DNA of 64,000 bases from Sphingomonas sp. CL5.1 (GTDB lineage Bacteria > Pseudomonadota > Alphaproteobacteria > Sphingomonadales > Sphingomonadaceae): NCBI RefSeq assembly GCF_013344685.1, contig NZ_CP050137.1, forward strand, positions 4,333,001 through 4,397,000, read 5' to 3'. Within the stretch, counting starts at the first letter, position 1. Each line of letters opens with the position of its first letter. A model generated the notes under the pieces. That model had not been told where the DNA came from and did not search any database. It was given only the letters and a program-made list of their open reading frames with translations. Below, in pieces: positions 39,268 to 48,413 of this stretch. Position numbers and translations under genes: made by a program.

Positions 39268-39293
39268 TCCGCCGCAAGGCACCGATTACGAGG

Positions 39294-39323
39294 AAGGCCG
39301 TCCGGTATCCGGGCGGCCTTTCG
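39294..39323 (+). terminator. Terminator after the small lipoprotein gene
   Basis: AAGGCCGTCCGG and CCGGGCGGCCTT form a 12-bp stem (one G-T pair) with a three-base loop, followed by TTC. Confidence 0.7.
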
Positions 39324-39467
39324 CTTGTCCGCCCGGATCGCGCGGACGCGGAGCCTTGCGCACAGGCAAGCACAATGCGGCAGGCCGAGTCCGCAACGTG
39401 ACGAATCGGGCTTGGGTTAACAGCGCAAAAGGCCTAGAATCCCGCGCGTTGCGTGGGAGAAGTTGAA

Positions 39468-40160
39468 GTGTCGTTGGGGCAGATCATCGCTGCGGGCGTT
39501 GCCGCGGGAGCGCTTGTCGGCGCGACGCCGGCCACCGCGCAATTCTTCATGCAGGCCAAGGACTTGTCCGGTACGCCGGTGGTCGGGAACGAGGCCGGTC
39601 TCGGGCCAGAACTGCCCGGCGCGACGCTGGAGGAGCAGAAGGCCGCGATCGTCTGGAGCGTGCGCGCCGCGCTCAATGTCGCCGCGCTGCAATGCCAGTT
39701 CGAGCCGACGCTGACCGCCGTCAGCAATTACAATGCGATGCTCATCGACCACAAGAACGAGCTGAAGCACTCCTGGGACACGCTCGGCAAATATTTCGCG
39801 CGCATGAACAAGACGCCCAAGGCCGCGCAGAACGCGCTCGACCAGTTCGGCACCCGGACCTATTCGAGCTTCACCACGGTTTCGGCGCAGTATAATTTCT
39901 GCCTCACCGCCAATGCGGTCGGCCGCGACGTGGTGTTCGCGCCTCGTGGCAGCTTCGGCACGCTGGCGCTCAACCGTATCCGCGAATTGCGCAACAGCCT
40001 GACGCCGTGGGGCGAGCAGCGTTTCCCGCGCTATATCTATACGCAGTCGCCGCCCTTGCCGCGCCTCGATCCGATCTGCTGGAAGAACGGCGACTGGCAG
40101 GTGAAGAAATGCGGCGCGCAGAACTTCCCGCCCGCCGGCGTGGGCATCGCACAGCGCTGA
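39468..40160 (+). CDS. Secreted protein of unknown function
   Basis: 230 residues with a signal peptide (LGQIIAAGVAAGALVGATPATA). Four Cys in the mature part (ALQC, NFC, ICW, KKC) could form two disulfides in the periplasm. WSVRAALNVAALQCQFEP, LKHSWDTLGKYFARM and FPRYIYTQSPPLPRLDPICW are recognisable blocks, but I do not know the family. GGGAG lies eight bases before the GTG start; an upstream in-frame GTG is poorly placed. Confidence 0.75.
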   Translation: MSLGQIIAAGVAAGALVGATPATAQFFMQAKDLSGTPVVGNEAGLGPELPGATLEEQKAAIVWSVRAALNVAALQCQFEPTLTAVSNYNAMLIDHKNELKHSWDTLGKYFARMNKTPKAAQNALDQFGTRTYSSFTTVSAQYNFCLTANAVGRDVVFAPRGSFGTLALNRIRELRNSLTPWGEQRFPRYIYTQSPPLPRLDPICWKNGDWQVKKCGAQNFPPAGVGIAQR

Positions 40161-40172
40161 ACCGGCGGGGCC

Positions 40173-40317
40173 AGGCCGGATCGACATTCAGAAGATGACT
40201 AGCCGAAAATGGTGGTTTTCCGTGACCCGGAGCGCAGCGGACTAAAGGTGTCGTGAGCACCGGAAGCGCGGAAAGCCGCCATTTGCAGGCCGTCAGGGCT
40301 GAATGTCGATCCGGCCT
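40173..40317. repeat. 145-bp palindromic element between convergent genes
   Basis: A perfect 19-bp inverted repeat (arm AGGCCGGATCGACATTCAG) at 40173-40191 and 40299-40317 encloses a second stem, AAATGGTGGTTTTCCG near 40207 and CGGAAAGCCGCCATTT near 40268, paired throughout with two G-T pairs on the + strand. The element starts 12 bases after the upstream gene and covers the last two bases of queE. It is a repeat-like long hairpin, possibly a MITE-type or REP-type unit, or a large bidirectional terminator. Confidence 0.75.
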
Positions 40318-40948
40318 AGCGCAGTCCCAGCATCTTGTGCGTCTGGAGCGTCAGCCGCCAGCGCGGTCGCTCCATGACCAGCGCGACCGCCGCCACGCGA
40401 TTGGCGTCCGCCTGGGGATCGTCGAGCGGCTGGATCAGATGATGCGTGAAGTCCCATGTTTCCATCGCATCCACGTCGCTCCCCGGTTGCGGCCAGACCA
40501 GCTTCAGCTCGTCGCCCGAGCGCTGCACCGTCTCGCTTCCGGCCTTGGGGCTGATGCACACCCAGTCGATACGGGGATGGACCGGCAACGTGCCGTTGCT
40601 CTCGATCGCGATGAAGAATCCGGCGGCGTGGAGCGCGTCGACCAGCGCGTCGTCGACCTGCAGCATCGGCTCGCCGCCGGTCAGCACCACGAAACGCTCC
40701 GCCGCCGGGCCGTCCCACATCGCGACGACCGCCGCGGCGAGCGCGGCGGCATCGGCGAAGCGCCCGCCGCCCAGCCCGTCCATGCCGACGAAATCGGTAT
40801 CGCAAAAGCGGCAGACCGCGTTCGCGCGATCCTCCTCGCGCCCCGACCACAGGTTGCACCCCGCGAAGCGCACGAACACCGCGCGCCGGCCCGCCTGCAC
40901 GCCCTCGCCCTGGAGCGTCAGGAACATTTCCTTGACGGCGTAGCTCAT
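40316..40948 (-). CDS. queE: 7-carboxy-7-deazaguanine synthase
   Basis: 210-residue radical-SAM enzyme in queuosine synthesis. The cluster cysteines are Cys31, Cys46 and Cys49, with the enlarged C-x14-C-x2-C spacing seen in QueE rather than CxxxCxxC. LTGGEPMLQ binds SAM. It starts inside the queC stop (ATGA). Its last codon lies in the 145-bp palindrome. Confidence 0.93.
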   Translation of the reverse strand: MSYAVKEMFLTLQGEGVQAGRRAVFVRFAGCNLWSGREEDRANAVCRFCDTDFVGMDGLGGGRFADAAALAAAVVAMWDGPAAERFVVLTGGEPMLQVDDALVDALHAAGFFIAIESNGTLPVHPRIDWVCISPKAGSETVQRSGDELKLVWPQPGSDVDAMETWDFTHHLIQPLDDPQADANRVAAVALVMERPRWRLTLQTHKMLGLR

Positions 40949-41646
40949 CAGGGCGCCGGGGGCGTCACCGCATAAGCGGTCGGATCGGGCACGCCAGCCT
41001 CCTCGAAGCCCTTGTGGCGCAGCCGGCAGCTATCGCACAGGCCGCAATGCAGCCCGCCCGGCGCGGGATCGTAGCACGACCAGCTCACGCCCATGTCCAG
41101 CCCGAGCCGCGCGCCCTCGCGCACGACATCGGCCTTGGTCATCATCTGGAGCGGCGCGCGGATGCGGAACGGCGCGCCCTCCACCCCGGCCTTGGTGGCA
41201 AGCTCGGCCAGCGCCTCGAAGCCGGCGATGAATTCCGGGCGACAATCGGGATAGCCCGAATAATCGAGCGCGTTGACGCCGACATAGATGTCGCGCGCGC
41301 CGCTCGCCTCCGCCCAGCCGAGCGCGAGGCTGAGGAAGATCGTGTTGCGCGCGGGCACGTAGGTGACCGGAATCCCCTCGCCCACCCCGTCCTTCGGCAC
41401 GGCGATATCGTCGGTCAGCGCCGATCCGCCGAACGCGCGCAGGTCGAGCGGCAGGACGACATGGCGCTCCGCCCCGAGCAGGCGGGCGACGCGCCGCGCG
41501 GCGGCCAGTTCCACCTGATGCCGCTGGTTGTAATCGACCGACAGCGCCAGCACGCGGAAACCGGCCTCGCGCGCGAGTGCGGCGGAAACCATGGAGTCCA
41601 GGCCGCCCGAAACCAGGACGACCGCCAGCGGGGATTGGCTTGTCAT
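40948..41646 (-). CDS. queC: 7-cyano-7-deazaguanine synthase
   Basis: 232-residue ATP-dependent enzyme converting 7-carboxy-7-deazaguanine to preQ0. The PP-loop is [16 protein letters not shown] (residues 9-24); zinc cysteines are in [18 protein letters not shown] near the C-terminus. Coupled to queE. The minus-strand terminator-like hairpin 38 bases before the ATG may end the upstream gene or regulate queC. Confidence 0.95.
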   Translation of the reverse strand: MTSQSPLAVVLVSGGLDSMVSAALAREAGFRVLALSVDYNQRHQVELAAARRVARLLGAERHVVLPLDLRAFGGSALTDDIAVPKDGVGEGIPVTYVPARNTIFLSLALGWAEASGARDIYVGVNALDYSGYPDCRPEFIAGFEALAELATKAGVEGAPFRIRAPLQMMTKADVVREGARLGLDMGVSWSCYDPAPGGLHCGLCDSCRLRHKGFEEAGVPDPTAYAVTPPAP

Positions 41647-41683
41647 AAGCCGACACGCGCTAGGCGCTTGCCGCCGCCCGCGC

Positions 41684-41711
41684 AAGAAAAAGGGCCGCCC
41701 GAAGGCGACCC
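41684..41711 (-). terminator. Minus-strand terminator-like hairpin before queC
   Basis: On the minus strand GGGTCGCC and GGCGGCCC pair across TTCG (one G-T pair), followed by TTTTTCTT. It lies about 105 bases after the DUF3617-like gene and 38 bases before queC, so it may end that transcript or sit in the queC leader. Confidence 0.7.
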
Positions 41712-41815
41712 GAGAAGGAGACCGGCCGGGAAGGGCCGGATCAGGGAGAAAGCGTGCCCAAGAAAAGCACGTCCCTTGATACCCCTGGAGTATTAACGCC
41801 CCGCTAACGCGGCGA

Positions 41816-42229
41816 TCAGCATTTGCCCGTGCGGCGCCCTTCGTAATCGAAATCGAACGGCGCGCCCTTCACCAGGCCCTGCGTCTGGACGCGGATCAGG
41901 TTGCGGTCCTCCACCCGGATCGTGGTGCGGCCATAGCCCTGGCCGGGGCAGCGATATTGCACCGTCACGCGATTGGGCTGATCCTCGATCACATATTGCG
42001 CGCATTGCGCCGGCCCGTGGACCAGTTGCAGCAGCAGCCGGGGATCGTGGACGCAAATCGCGCGGGGAGACGCGGCGCTGTTGCCGATCTCGTGCAGCGA
42101 CCAGGCGCCCGGCTCGACCCCGCCGAGCGCGATCATCCGGGCCTCCTGCGCAACGGCACCGGCGGCGACAGCGGCGAGCAGCAGCGCCGCCGGACGAAGA
42201 AGGGCGAATCTTTTCACAACCGTAATCAT
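41816..42229 (-). CDS. DUF3617-like secreted protein
   Basis: 137 residues: signal peptide ending VAAGAVAQ, then a small domain with four Cys in the order AICV, QCAQ, YRCP, TGKC. The pattern PGAWSL, Cys, [27 protein letters not shown] and YEGRRTGKC matches what I recall of DUF3617 proteins, which have no known function. It follows hslO by 36 bases and may be cotranscribed. Confidence 0.68.
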   Translation of the reverse strand: MITVVKRFALLRPAALLLAAVAAGAVAQEARMIALGGVEPGAWSLHEIGNSAASPRAICVHDPRLLLQLVHGPAQCAQYVIEDQPNRVTVQYRCPGQGYGRTTIRVEDRNLIRVQTQGLVKGAPFDFDYEGRRTGKC

Positions 42230-42265
42230 ATCACGATTCGTCGCAGATCAAGCGCGTCTCGCCGA

Positions 42266-43174
42266 TCATGCGGCGGCGGAACCGATCCGGACCGGGAAAA
42301 CGGTGGAGCAGAAGCGGCAATCGACCGCGATCACCCCGTCCGCGTCGGCCATCTCGCGCTGTTCCTCGATCGGGAACTTGGCCAGCACCGACTGGATATG
42401 CCCGGCGGTGCAGCGACAGCCGCGCACGATTCGGCTCTCCGCCAGCACGCGCACCTCGCGCTCCTCGTTGAACAGCCGCCAGATCAACGTCTCCAGCGGC
42501 AGCGCCGGATCGGCCAGCTCGTCCGCCCCCATCGTCGCGCCGAGCGCGGCGACATTCTCCCACTCGGGGTGATCGTGGCGGACATGCAGCCGCTCGCGCC
42601 CTTCCTCGCCATGCGGCAGGTGCTGGAGGAACAGGCCGCCGGCGATGACATGGCCGTCCTCATGCCGCACGCCGACGCGCACGAGGCTGGGGATCTGCTC
42701 GGACTGGACGAAATAGCGCTCCGCCACCTCCGCCAGCGATGCGCCGTCGAGCGGGACGATGCCCTGATAGCGCTCGCCGCTGCTGGCGAGATCGAAGGTG
42801 ATCGCGAGATAGCCCTGCCCGAACAGCGCGAACAATGTCGGCTCCGCCGGCCCCGCCGCCAGCCGCTCGGCATCGAAATCGACATAGCCGCGCAGCTCGC
42901 CGCCGCGATAATCGACCACCAGCAGCCGCACGACGCCATTCTCGGTCTGCGCCTGGAGCGTGAGCTGGCCGGCATCGTCCTTCAGCGTCGAGCCGATCAG
43001 CGCGCCGAGCATCAGCGCCTCGGCCAGCAGCGCCTCGATCGCCGGGGGGTAGGCGTGGGCGGAGAGAATCTCGTCCAGCACCGGTCCGAGCCGCGCGATG
43101 CGCCCGCGCGCGTTGCGCTCCGGAATCGCGAAGCCCAGCGCGCGATCTAGATCGGTTCCGGAAACGTCAGCCAT
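42266..43174 (-). CDS. hslO: Redox-regulated chaperonin Hsp33
   Basis: 302-residue heat-shock chaperone activated by oxidation. The zinc-binding switch is intact: Cys253-Arg-Cys255 and Cys286-Arg-Phe-Cys289 near the C-terminus. The core has HVRHDHPEWENVAALG and LLAEALMLGALIGSTLKD. It lies 110 bases after argF on the same strand. Confidence 0.95.
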   Translation of the reverse strand: MADVSGTDLDRALGFAIPERNARGRIARLGPVLDEILSAHAYPPAIEALLAEALMLGALIGSTLKDDAGQLTLQAQTENGVVRLLVVDYRGGELRGYVDFDAERLAAGPAEPTLFALFGQGYLAITFDLASSGERYQGIVPLDGASLAEVAERYFVQSEQIPSLVRVGVRHEDGHVIAGGLFLQHLPHGEEGRERLHVRHDHPEWENVAALGATMGADELADPALPLETLIWRLFNEEREVRVLAESRIVRGCRCTAGHIQSVLAKFPIEEQREMADADGVIAVDCRFCSTVFPVRIGSAAA

Positions 43175-43284
43175 CGAAAATCACCCTTCGTCCCGCCCGA
43201 AACCGGGACATCGCCAGTCCGTGCCTGTCGGAAAGAACCGGCCAGCGCCGGTGCCGGCCCTAAGTGGGGACGATCGGCCGGCGA

Positions 43285-44208
43285 TCAACCGATCTGGCCG
43301 AAGCACCAGCGCAGGATCGCCTTCTGGGCGTGGAGCCGGTTCTCCGCCTCGTCCCAGATCAGCGATTGCGGGCCGTCGATCACGTCCGCCGTCACTTCCT
43401 CGCCGCGATGCGCGGGCAGGCAATGGAGGAACACCGCGTCGGGCTTCGCCTTCGCCATCAGGTCGCGCGTCACCTGATAGGGCGCCATCGCCCTGAGCTT
43501 CGTTTCGGCATGGGCCTGCCCCATCGACACCCAGGTATCGGTGACGATCACGTCCGCGCCCGCCGCCGCCTCGGCCGGATCGGCGACGACGCGCGCTCGG
43601 CCCCGCCCCAGCGCGACATCGGCGTCGGCGGGCATGAAGCCTTGCGGACAGGCGGCGATCACGTCGAAGTGCAGCAGCCCGGCGGCCTCCATGATCGAGG
43701 CGAGCACGTTGTTGCCGTCGCCGAGCCACGCGACCTTCAGCCCCGGCAGCGCCTTGCCGTGCTCGATGATCGTCTGGAGGTCCGCGACGATCTGGCACGG
43801 GTGCGAGGCGTCGGTGAGGCCGTTGATGACCGGCACCGTGGCGTGAGCCGCCATCTCCTCGATCTTGGCGTGATCGTCGGTGCGGATCATGATCGCGTCG
43901 ACATAGCCGGAGAGGACGCGCGCGGTGTCCGCGATCGTCTCGCCGCGTCCGATCTGCATCGTGCCGGCGTCCGCGACGATCGGCGCGCCGCCGAGCTGGC
44001 GGATCGCCATGTCGAAGCTGAAGCGCGTGCGGGTGGAGTTCTTCTCGAACACCATCGCCAGCGCGCGGCCGGCGAGCGGCGCGTCGGCGTCGGGCGCGCC
44101 TTTGGGCAGGCCGGCGCGCGCCTTCTTGCGATCGATCGCATCGGCGAGGATCGCGGCGATGCCGTCCGCGCCGGCATCGGACAGGTTCAGGAAGTGACGG
44201 ACGTTCAT
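43285..44208 (-). CDS. argF: Ornithine carbamoyltransferase, anabolic
   Basis: 307-residue enzyme forming citrulline from ornithine and carbamoyl phosphate. The carbamoyl-phosphate motif STRTR is at residues 58-62, [11 protein letters not shown] follows, and the ornithine loop is [11 protein letters not shown]. It is 60 bases after argD, so an argDF unit is likely. Confidence 0.96.
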   Translation of the reverse strand: MNVRHFLNLSDAGADGIAAILADAIDRKKARAGLPKGAPDADAPLAGRALAMVFEKNSTRTRFSFDMAIRQLGGAPIVADAGTMQIGRGETIADTARVLSGYVDAIMIRTDDHAKIEEMAAHATVPVINGLTDASHPCQIVADLQTIIEHGKALPGLKVAWLGDGNNVLASIMEAAGLLHFDVIAACPQGFMPADADVALGRGRARVVADPAEAAAGADVIVTDTWVSMGQAHAETKLRAMAPYQVTRDLMAKAKPDAVFLHCLPAHRGEEVTADVIDGPQSLIWDEAENRLHAQKAILRWCFGQIG

Positions 44209-44268
44209 GCTATCTCCCCCCGGAGAATCCGCCCCGCCGCCGGACCGGCCGGCGCGCGGGGCGCGATG

Positions 44269-45459
44269 TCAATCGTCGGCGGCGGGCACGTACACCCGCG
44301 CCGCCTCGCTCAGCCGCTCGACGCATTCGGCGATATGGCTCTCGTCGATGTTGAGCGGCGGCAGGATGCGGACGACATTGTCGCCGGCCGACACCAGCAG
44401 CAGCCCATGGTTGTCGCGCGCATGGGCGACGAAGCGCCGGCTGTCGCTCTTGAGCTTGAGTCCGAGCATCAGCCCGTGGCCGCGCACGCTGTCGAACAGA
44501 TGATCGTGGTTCGGGATCATCTGCTCCAGCGCCTGCCGCAGCCGGTTGCCCGTCTTCTCGACATTCTCGAGGAAGCCGTCCTCGAGGATCACGTCAAGCA
44601 CCGCCTCGCCCGCCGCCATCGCCAGCGGGTTGCCGCCATAGGTGGAGCCGTGCGTGCCGATCACCATGCCCTTCGCGGCCTCCTCGGTCGCGAGGCAGGC
44701 GCCGAGCGGGAAGCCGCCGCCGATGCCCTTCGCCACCGCCATGATGTCCGGCGTGATGCCGTACAGCTCGTGCGCGAACAATTTGCCGGTGCGGCCGTAA
44801 CCCGCCTGCACCTCGTCCAGCACCAGCAGCAAGCCGTGCTCGTCGCACGCCTTGCGCAGCCCTTGCAGGAACTCCTGCGTCGCCGGGCGGATGCCGCCTT
44901 CGCCCTGGATCGGCTCGACCAGGAAGCCGGCGGTATTGCCGTCGATCAGCGCCAGCGCGCCGGCGAGATCGTTGAAACTGGCGTATTTGAAGCCCGGTAG
45001 CAGCGGCTCGAACCCGTCGCGCATCTTCGGCTGGTTGGTGGCGGAGATCGTCCCCAGCGTCCGCCCGTGGAAGGCGGTGTCGAAGGTGATGAGGTCATGC
45101 CGCTCGGGATGGCCGTTGGCGAAATGATAGCGCCGCGCCGTCTTGATCGCGCACTCCACCGCCTCCGCGCCCGAATTGGTGAAGAACACCGTGTCGGCGA
45201 AGGTGGCGTCGATCAGCCGCTGCGCGAAATGCTCGCCCTGCGGGCTGCCGTAGAGGTTGCTGACGTGCATCAGCGTCGCCGCCTGATCGGCGATCGCCTT
45301 CACCAGCTTCGGATGGCCGTGGCCGAGGCAGTTGACCGCGATGCCGCTGGCGAAATCGAGATATTTCTCGCCGCGCTCGCCATAGAGATACGCCCCCTCG
45401 CCTCGCACCGGCCGCACCCCGCACCGGGGATAGACGGGCATCAGTGCGGTGATGGTCAC
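44269..45459 (-). CDS. argD: Acetylornithine/succinyldiaminopimelate aminotransferase
   Basis: 396-residue class III PLP aminotransferase in arginine (and often lysine) synthesis. The PLP Lys is in DIMAVAKGIGGGFPLGA; FTNSGAEAVECAIKTARRYH and LLVLDEVQAGYGRTGKLFA are present. The GTG start is supported by AGGAG seven bases ahead and gives the family length; the open frame runs further upstream without similarity. A hairpin followed by T-rich sequence sits in the leader. Confidence 0.95.
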   Translation of the reverse strand: MTITALMPVYPRCGVRPVRGEGAYLYGERGEKYLDFASGIAVNCLGHGHPKLVKAIADQAATLMHVSNLYGSPQGEHFAQRLIDATFADTVFFTNSGAEAVECAIKTARRYHFANGHPERHDLITFDTAFHGRTLGTISATNQPKMRDGFEPLLPGFKYASFNDLAGALALIDGNTAGFLVEPIQGEGGIRPATQEFLQGLRKACDEHGLLLVLDEVQAGYGRTGKLFAHELYGITPDIMAVAKGIGGGFPLGACLATEEAAKGMVIGTHGSTYGGNPLAMAAGEAVLDVILEDGFLENVEKTGNRLRQALEQMIPNHDHLFDSVRGHGLMLGLKLKSDSRRFVAHARDNHGLLLVSAGDNVVRILPPLNIDESHIAECVERLSEAARVYVPAADD

Positions 45460-45483
45460 GGGGCATCTCCTGAAAAAGAGCAA

Positions 45484-45507
45484 GGGCGGCCCGGAAAGGG
45501 GCCGCCC
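45484..45507 (-). terminator. Hairpin in the argD leader
   Basis: GGGCGGCCC and GGGCCGCCC form a perfect 9-bp stem with a six-base loop, followed on the minus strand by TTGCTCTTTTT, ten bases before the argD ribosome-binding site. It could terminate the upstream hydrolase transcript or attenuate argD. Confidence 0.6.
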
Positions 45508-45515
45508 GGAAGCCG

Positions 45516-45545
45516 CTAATACCGGGGGTGCGGGGGGAGCGTCAA
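45516..45545 (-). promoter_or_regulatory. Predicted sigma-70-type promoter for argD
   Basis: On the minus strand TTGACG (-35), an 18-bp spacer and TATTAG (-10). The transcription start would be near 45509, immediately before the leader hairpin. Confidence 0.5.
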
Positions 45546-45575
45546 CACCAGCACAGTCCCCTCCATTCCAGAGCG

Positions 45576-46385
45576 CTATTGATCCGTGCGCCGTCGAAGA
45601 GTCGACAACCATGCCAGGATTCTCATCTGAGATTTGGGCTGAAACGCCAGTTCGTGCCCGGCCCCTTGAACAAGCTCGAATTTAGCGCCTGGAATCGCTT
45701 CCGCCACGCTACGACCTTCCTTCCACGGGATGACGCGATCACCATCACCGTGCAGGACAAGAACACGCAAATGTCGCCCGCGCAATTTATCAATCGTGGC
45801 GTAACGGTCCCACAAAAGCCATCGCACCGGGACGAAGGGAAAATGATATGAGGCCACATCTTTCAGCCTCGAAAACGGGGAGACCAACACCAATCCGCCG
45901 ATATTGCCTTCAGCGGCAAGTTGCGATGCGATCCCAGAACCAAGCGAATAGCCGACGAGGATCACGTCCGATCGCGCGATCCCTCTTTCTGCGAGCCAGT
46001 TCAATGCAGCACGCCCATCGCGATACAGGCCATCTTCGGTTGGCTTGCCCGAATTGCCGGCGTAGCCCCGATATTCCACAAGCAACACGCCGTAACCCCG
46101 TTGCCTTGGTAATTCACTCGCAACGCTCGCTCCTTTGAGCGAGTCAGCATTACCGTGAAAATAGACCAGCGTCGGGCGGCCGTTCGATGCCTGATGATAA
46201 GCGGCAACCAGTTCCAACCCATCTTCAGTATGCAGAACGACGCGGTCGAATCCGGACGGAACATGCCCCTGAGCATTGGCGGGGGGTCGATAGATGAACC
46301 ATCGTTGCCCAACGGTCAGCGCGACGACGCCCGCGAGATAAGCGATGGCCGCAATGGCTATCGCGATTCCCATCCACTGTTTCAC
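45576..46385 (-). CDS. Alpha/beta hydrolase, membrane-anchored, low GC
   Basis: 269 residues. An N-terminal hydrophobic helix (IAIAIAAIAYLAGVVALTV) anchors it; the hydrolase domain has the oxyanion motif YFHGNAD, the nucleophile Ser147 in GYSLGSG, an Asp in GDGDRVIP and a His in GAGHE. It resembles the ABHD12/13 (BEM46) group of serine hydrolases. The GTG start overlaps the parE stop by GTGA, so it is coupled to parE. GC is about 54% against 63% or more in sampled parE sequence, and codon choice differs accordingly. Confidence 0.85.
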   Translation of the reverse strand: MKQWMGIAIAIAAIAYLAGVVALTVGQRWFIYRPPANAQGHVPSGFDRVVLHTEDGLELVAAYHQASNGRPTLVYFHGNADSLKGASVASELPRQRGYGVLLVEYRGYAGNSGKPTEDGLYRDGRAALNWLAERGIARSDVILVGYSLGSGIASQLAAEGNIGGLVLVSPFSRLKDVASYHFPFVPVRWLLWDRYATIDKLRGRHLRVLVLHGDGDRVIPWKEGRSVAEAIPGAKFELVQGAGHELAFQPKSQMRILAWLSTLRRRTDQ

Positions 46386-48370
46386 GCGTCGATCGTCTCC
46401 TCGTCGATCCGCGCGGCATTCTCCTGGATGAAGGCGAAGCGGTGGGCCGGGTTAGTGCCCATCAGGCGATCGACCAGGTCCTTCACCCCCGCGCGCTCCT
46501 CATATTCCTGCGGCAGGGTGATGCGGATCAGGCTGCGCGTCGCCGGGTCCATCGTCGTCTCGCGCAGCTGGCCGGGGTTCATCTCGCCGAGGCCCTTGAA
46601 GCGCGCGACCTCCACCTTCCTGCCCCTGAACGGCCCCGCCTCGATCTCGGCGCGGTGGGCGTCGTCGCGCGCGTAGAGCGACTTGCTGCCCGCCGTCAGG
46701 CGATAGAGCGGCGGCTGCGCGAGATAGAGGTGCCCGCGCCGCACGATGTCCGGCATCTCCTGGAAGAAGAAGGTCATCAGCAATGTCGCGATATGCGCGC
46801 CGTCGACATCCGCGTCGGTCATGATGATGACGCGCTCGTAGCGCAGATTGTCGGCCACGCAATCCTTGCGCGTGCCGCAGCCCAGCGCCTGCCCCAGATC
46901 GGCGATCTCCTGATTGGCGAGGATCTTGGCGGAGGTGGCGGACGCGACGTTCAATATCTTGCCGCGGATCGGCAGGATCGCCTGCGTCTTGCGGTCGCGC
47001 GCCTGCTTGGCCGAGCCGCCGGCCGAATCGCCCTCGACGATGAACAGCTCGGTCCCCTCCGGGCTGTCCGCCGCGCAATCGGTGAGCTTGCCGGGCAGGC
47101 GCAGCTTGCGCCCGGAAGTGGCCGTCTTGCGCTTGACCTCGCGCTCCTGCTTGCGGCGCAGGCGCTCGTCCATCCGCTCCAGCACATAGCCGAGCAGCGC
47201 CTTGCCGCGATCCATATTGTGGCTGAGGTAATGATCGAAATGGTCGCGCACCGCCTTCTCGACCAGCCCGGCCGCTTCCGGCGAGGTCAGCCGGTCCTTG
47301 GTCTGCGACTGGAATTGCGGATCGCGGATGAAGACGGAGAGCATCAGCTCCGATCCGACCATCACGTCGTCGGCGGAAAGGTCCTTGGCGCGCTTGTTGC
47401 CGACCAGATCGCCGAACGCGCGAAGCCCGCGCACCAAAGCCTGCCGCAAGCCCTGCTCATGCGTGCCGCCGTCGGGGGTCGGGATGGTGTTGCAATACCA
47501 GCTATAGCTACCGTCCGACCACAGGGGCCACGCCACCGCCCATTCGACGCGGCCCTGCCCGGCGGGAAATTCCTGCGTGCCGGTGAAGAAATCGGCCGTC
47601 GCGCACTCCCGGCCCGCGATCTGCTCGCGCAGGTGATCGGCGAGGCCGCCGGGGAACTGGAACACCGCCTCGGCCGGCGTATCGTCCGCGATCAGCTCGG
47701 GCGCGCATTTCCAGCGGATTTCCACGCCCGCGAACAGATAGGCCTTGGACCGCGCGAGGCGATAGAGCCGCGCCGGCTTGAAGTGCATCTCGGTCCCGAA
47801 AATCTCCACGTCCGGCGTGAAGGCGACCGAGGTGCCGCGCCGGTTCGGCGCGCTGCCCGCATTCTCCAGCGGCCCCAGCGTCTGCCCCTTCGAGAAACGC
47901 TGGCGATAAAGCTGGCGGTCGCGCGCCACCTCGACCACCGTGTCCGACGACAGTGCGTTGACCACCGACACACCGACCCCGTGCAGCCCGCCCGAGGTGG
48001 CATAGGCCTTGCCGGCGAACTTGCCGCCGGAATGGAGCATGGAGAGGATCACCTCCAGCGCGCTCTTGTCCGGGAACTTGGGGTGCGGATCGACCGGCAT
48101 CCCGCGCCCGTTGTCGACGATCGTGAGGCGGTTGCCGGCGGCCAGCGTCACCTCGATCCGCGTCGCGTGGCCGGCGACCGCCTCGTCCATCGCATTGTCG
48201 AGCACCTCGGCGGCGAGATGGTGCAGCGCGCGTTCGTCGGTGCCGCCGATATACATGCCCGGCCGCCGCCGCACCGGCTCCAGCCCCTCCAGCACCTCGA
48301 TCGAGGAAGCGTCGTAGCTGTTGGCGGGGCTGCCGGCGGAGGCGGAAGGGTCGAAGAGATCGTCGGACAT
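46382..48370 (-). CDS. parE: DNA topoisomerase IV subunit B
   Basis: 662-residue ATPase subunit of topoisomerase IV, decatenating replicated chromosomes. The GHKL ATP site has EVLDNAMDEAVAGHA and GRGMPVDPH, plus GGLHGVGVSVVNALS; the TOPRIM metal site is EGDSAGGSAKQARDR and DADVDGAHI. Length and motif order fit ParE rather than GyrB. The nearest partner parC is not in the window. Confidence 0.95.
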   Translation of the reverse strand: MSDDLFDPSASAGSPANSYDASSIEVLEGLEPVRRRPGMYIGGTDERALHHLAAEVLDNAMDEAVAGHATRIEVTLAAGNRLTIVDNGRGMPVDPHPKFPDKSALEVILSMLHSGGKFAGKAYATSGGLHGVGVSVVNALSSDTVVEVARDRQLYRQRFSKGQTLGPLENAGSAPNRRGTSVAFTPDVEIFGTEMHFKPARLYRLARSKAYLFAGVEIRWKCAPELIADDTPAEAVFQFPGGLADHLREQIAGRECATADFFTGTQEFPAGQGRVEWAVAWPLWSDGSYSWYCNTIPTPDGGTHEQGLRQALVRGLRAFGDLVGNKRAKDLSADDVMVGSELMLSVFIRDPQFQSQTKDRLTSPEAAGLVEKAVRDHFDHYLSHNMDRGKALLGYVLERMDERLRRKQEREVKRKTATSGRKLRLPGKLTDCAADSPEGTELFIVEGDSAGGSAKQARDRKTQAILPIRGKILNVASATSAKILANQEIADLGQALGCGTRKDCVADNLRYERVIIMTDADVDGAHIATLLMTFFFQEMPDIVRRGHLYLAQPPLYRLTAGSKSLYARDDAHRAEIEAGPFRGRKVEVARFKGLGEMNPGQLRETTMDPATRSLIRITLPQEYEERAGVKDLVDRLMGTNPAHRFAFIQENAARIDEETIDA

Positions 48371-48413
48371 ACCCCGCTATATCGGCGCGTGGCGCAAGGG
48401 CAAAGCCCGTCGC

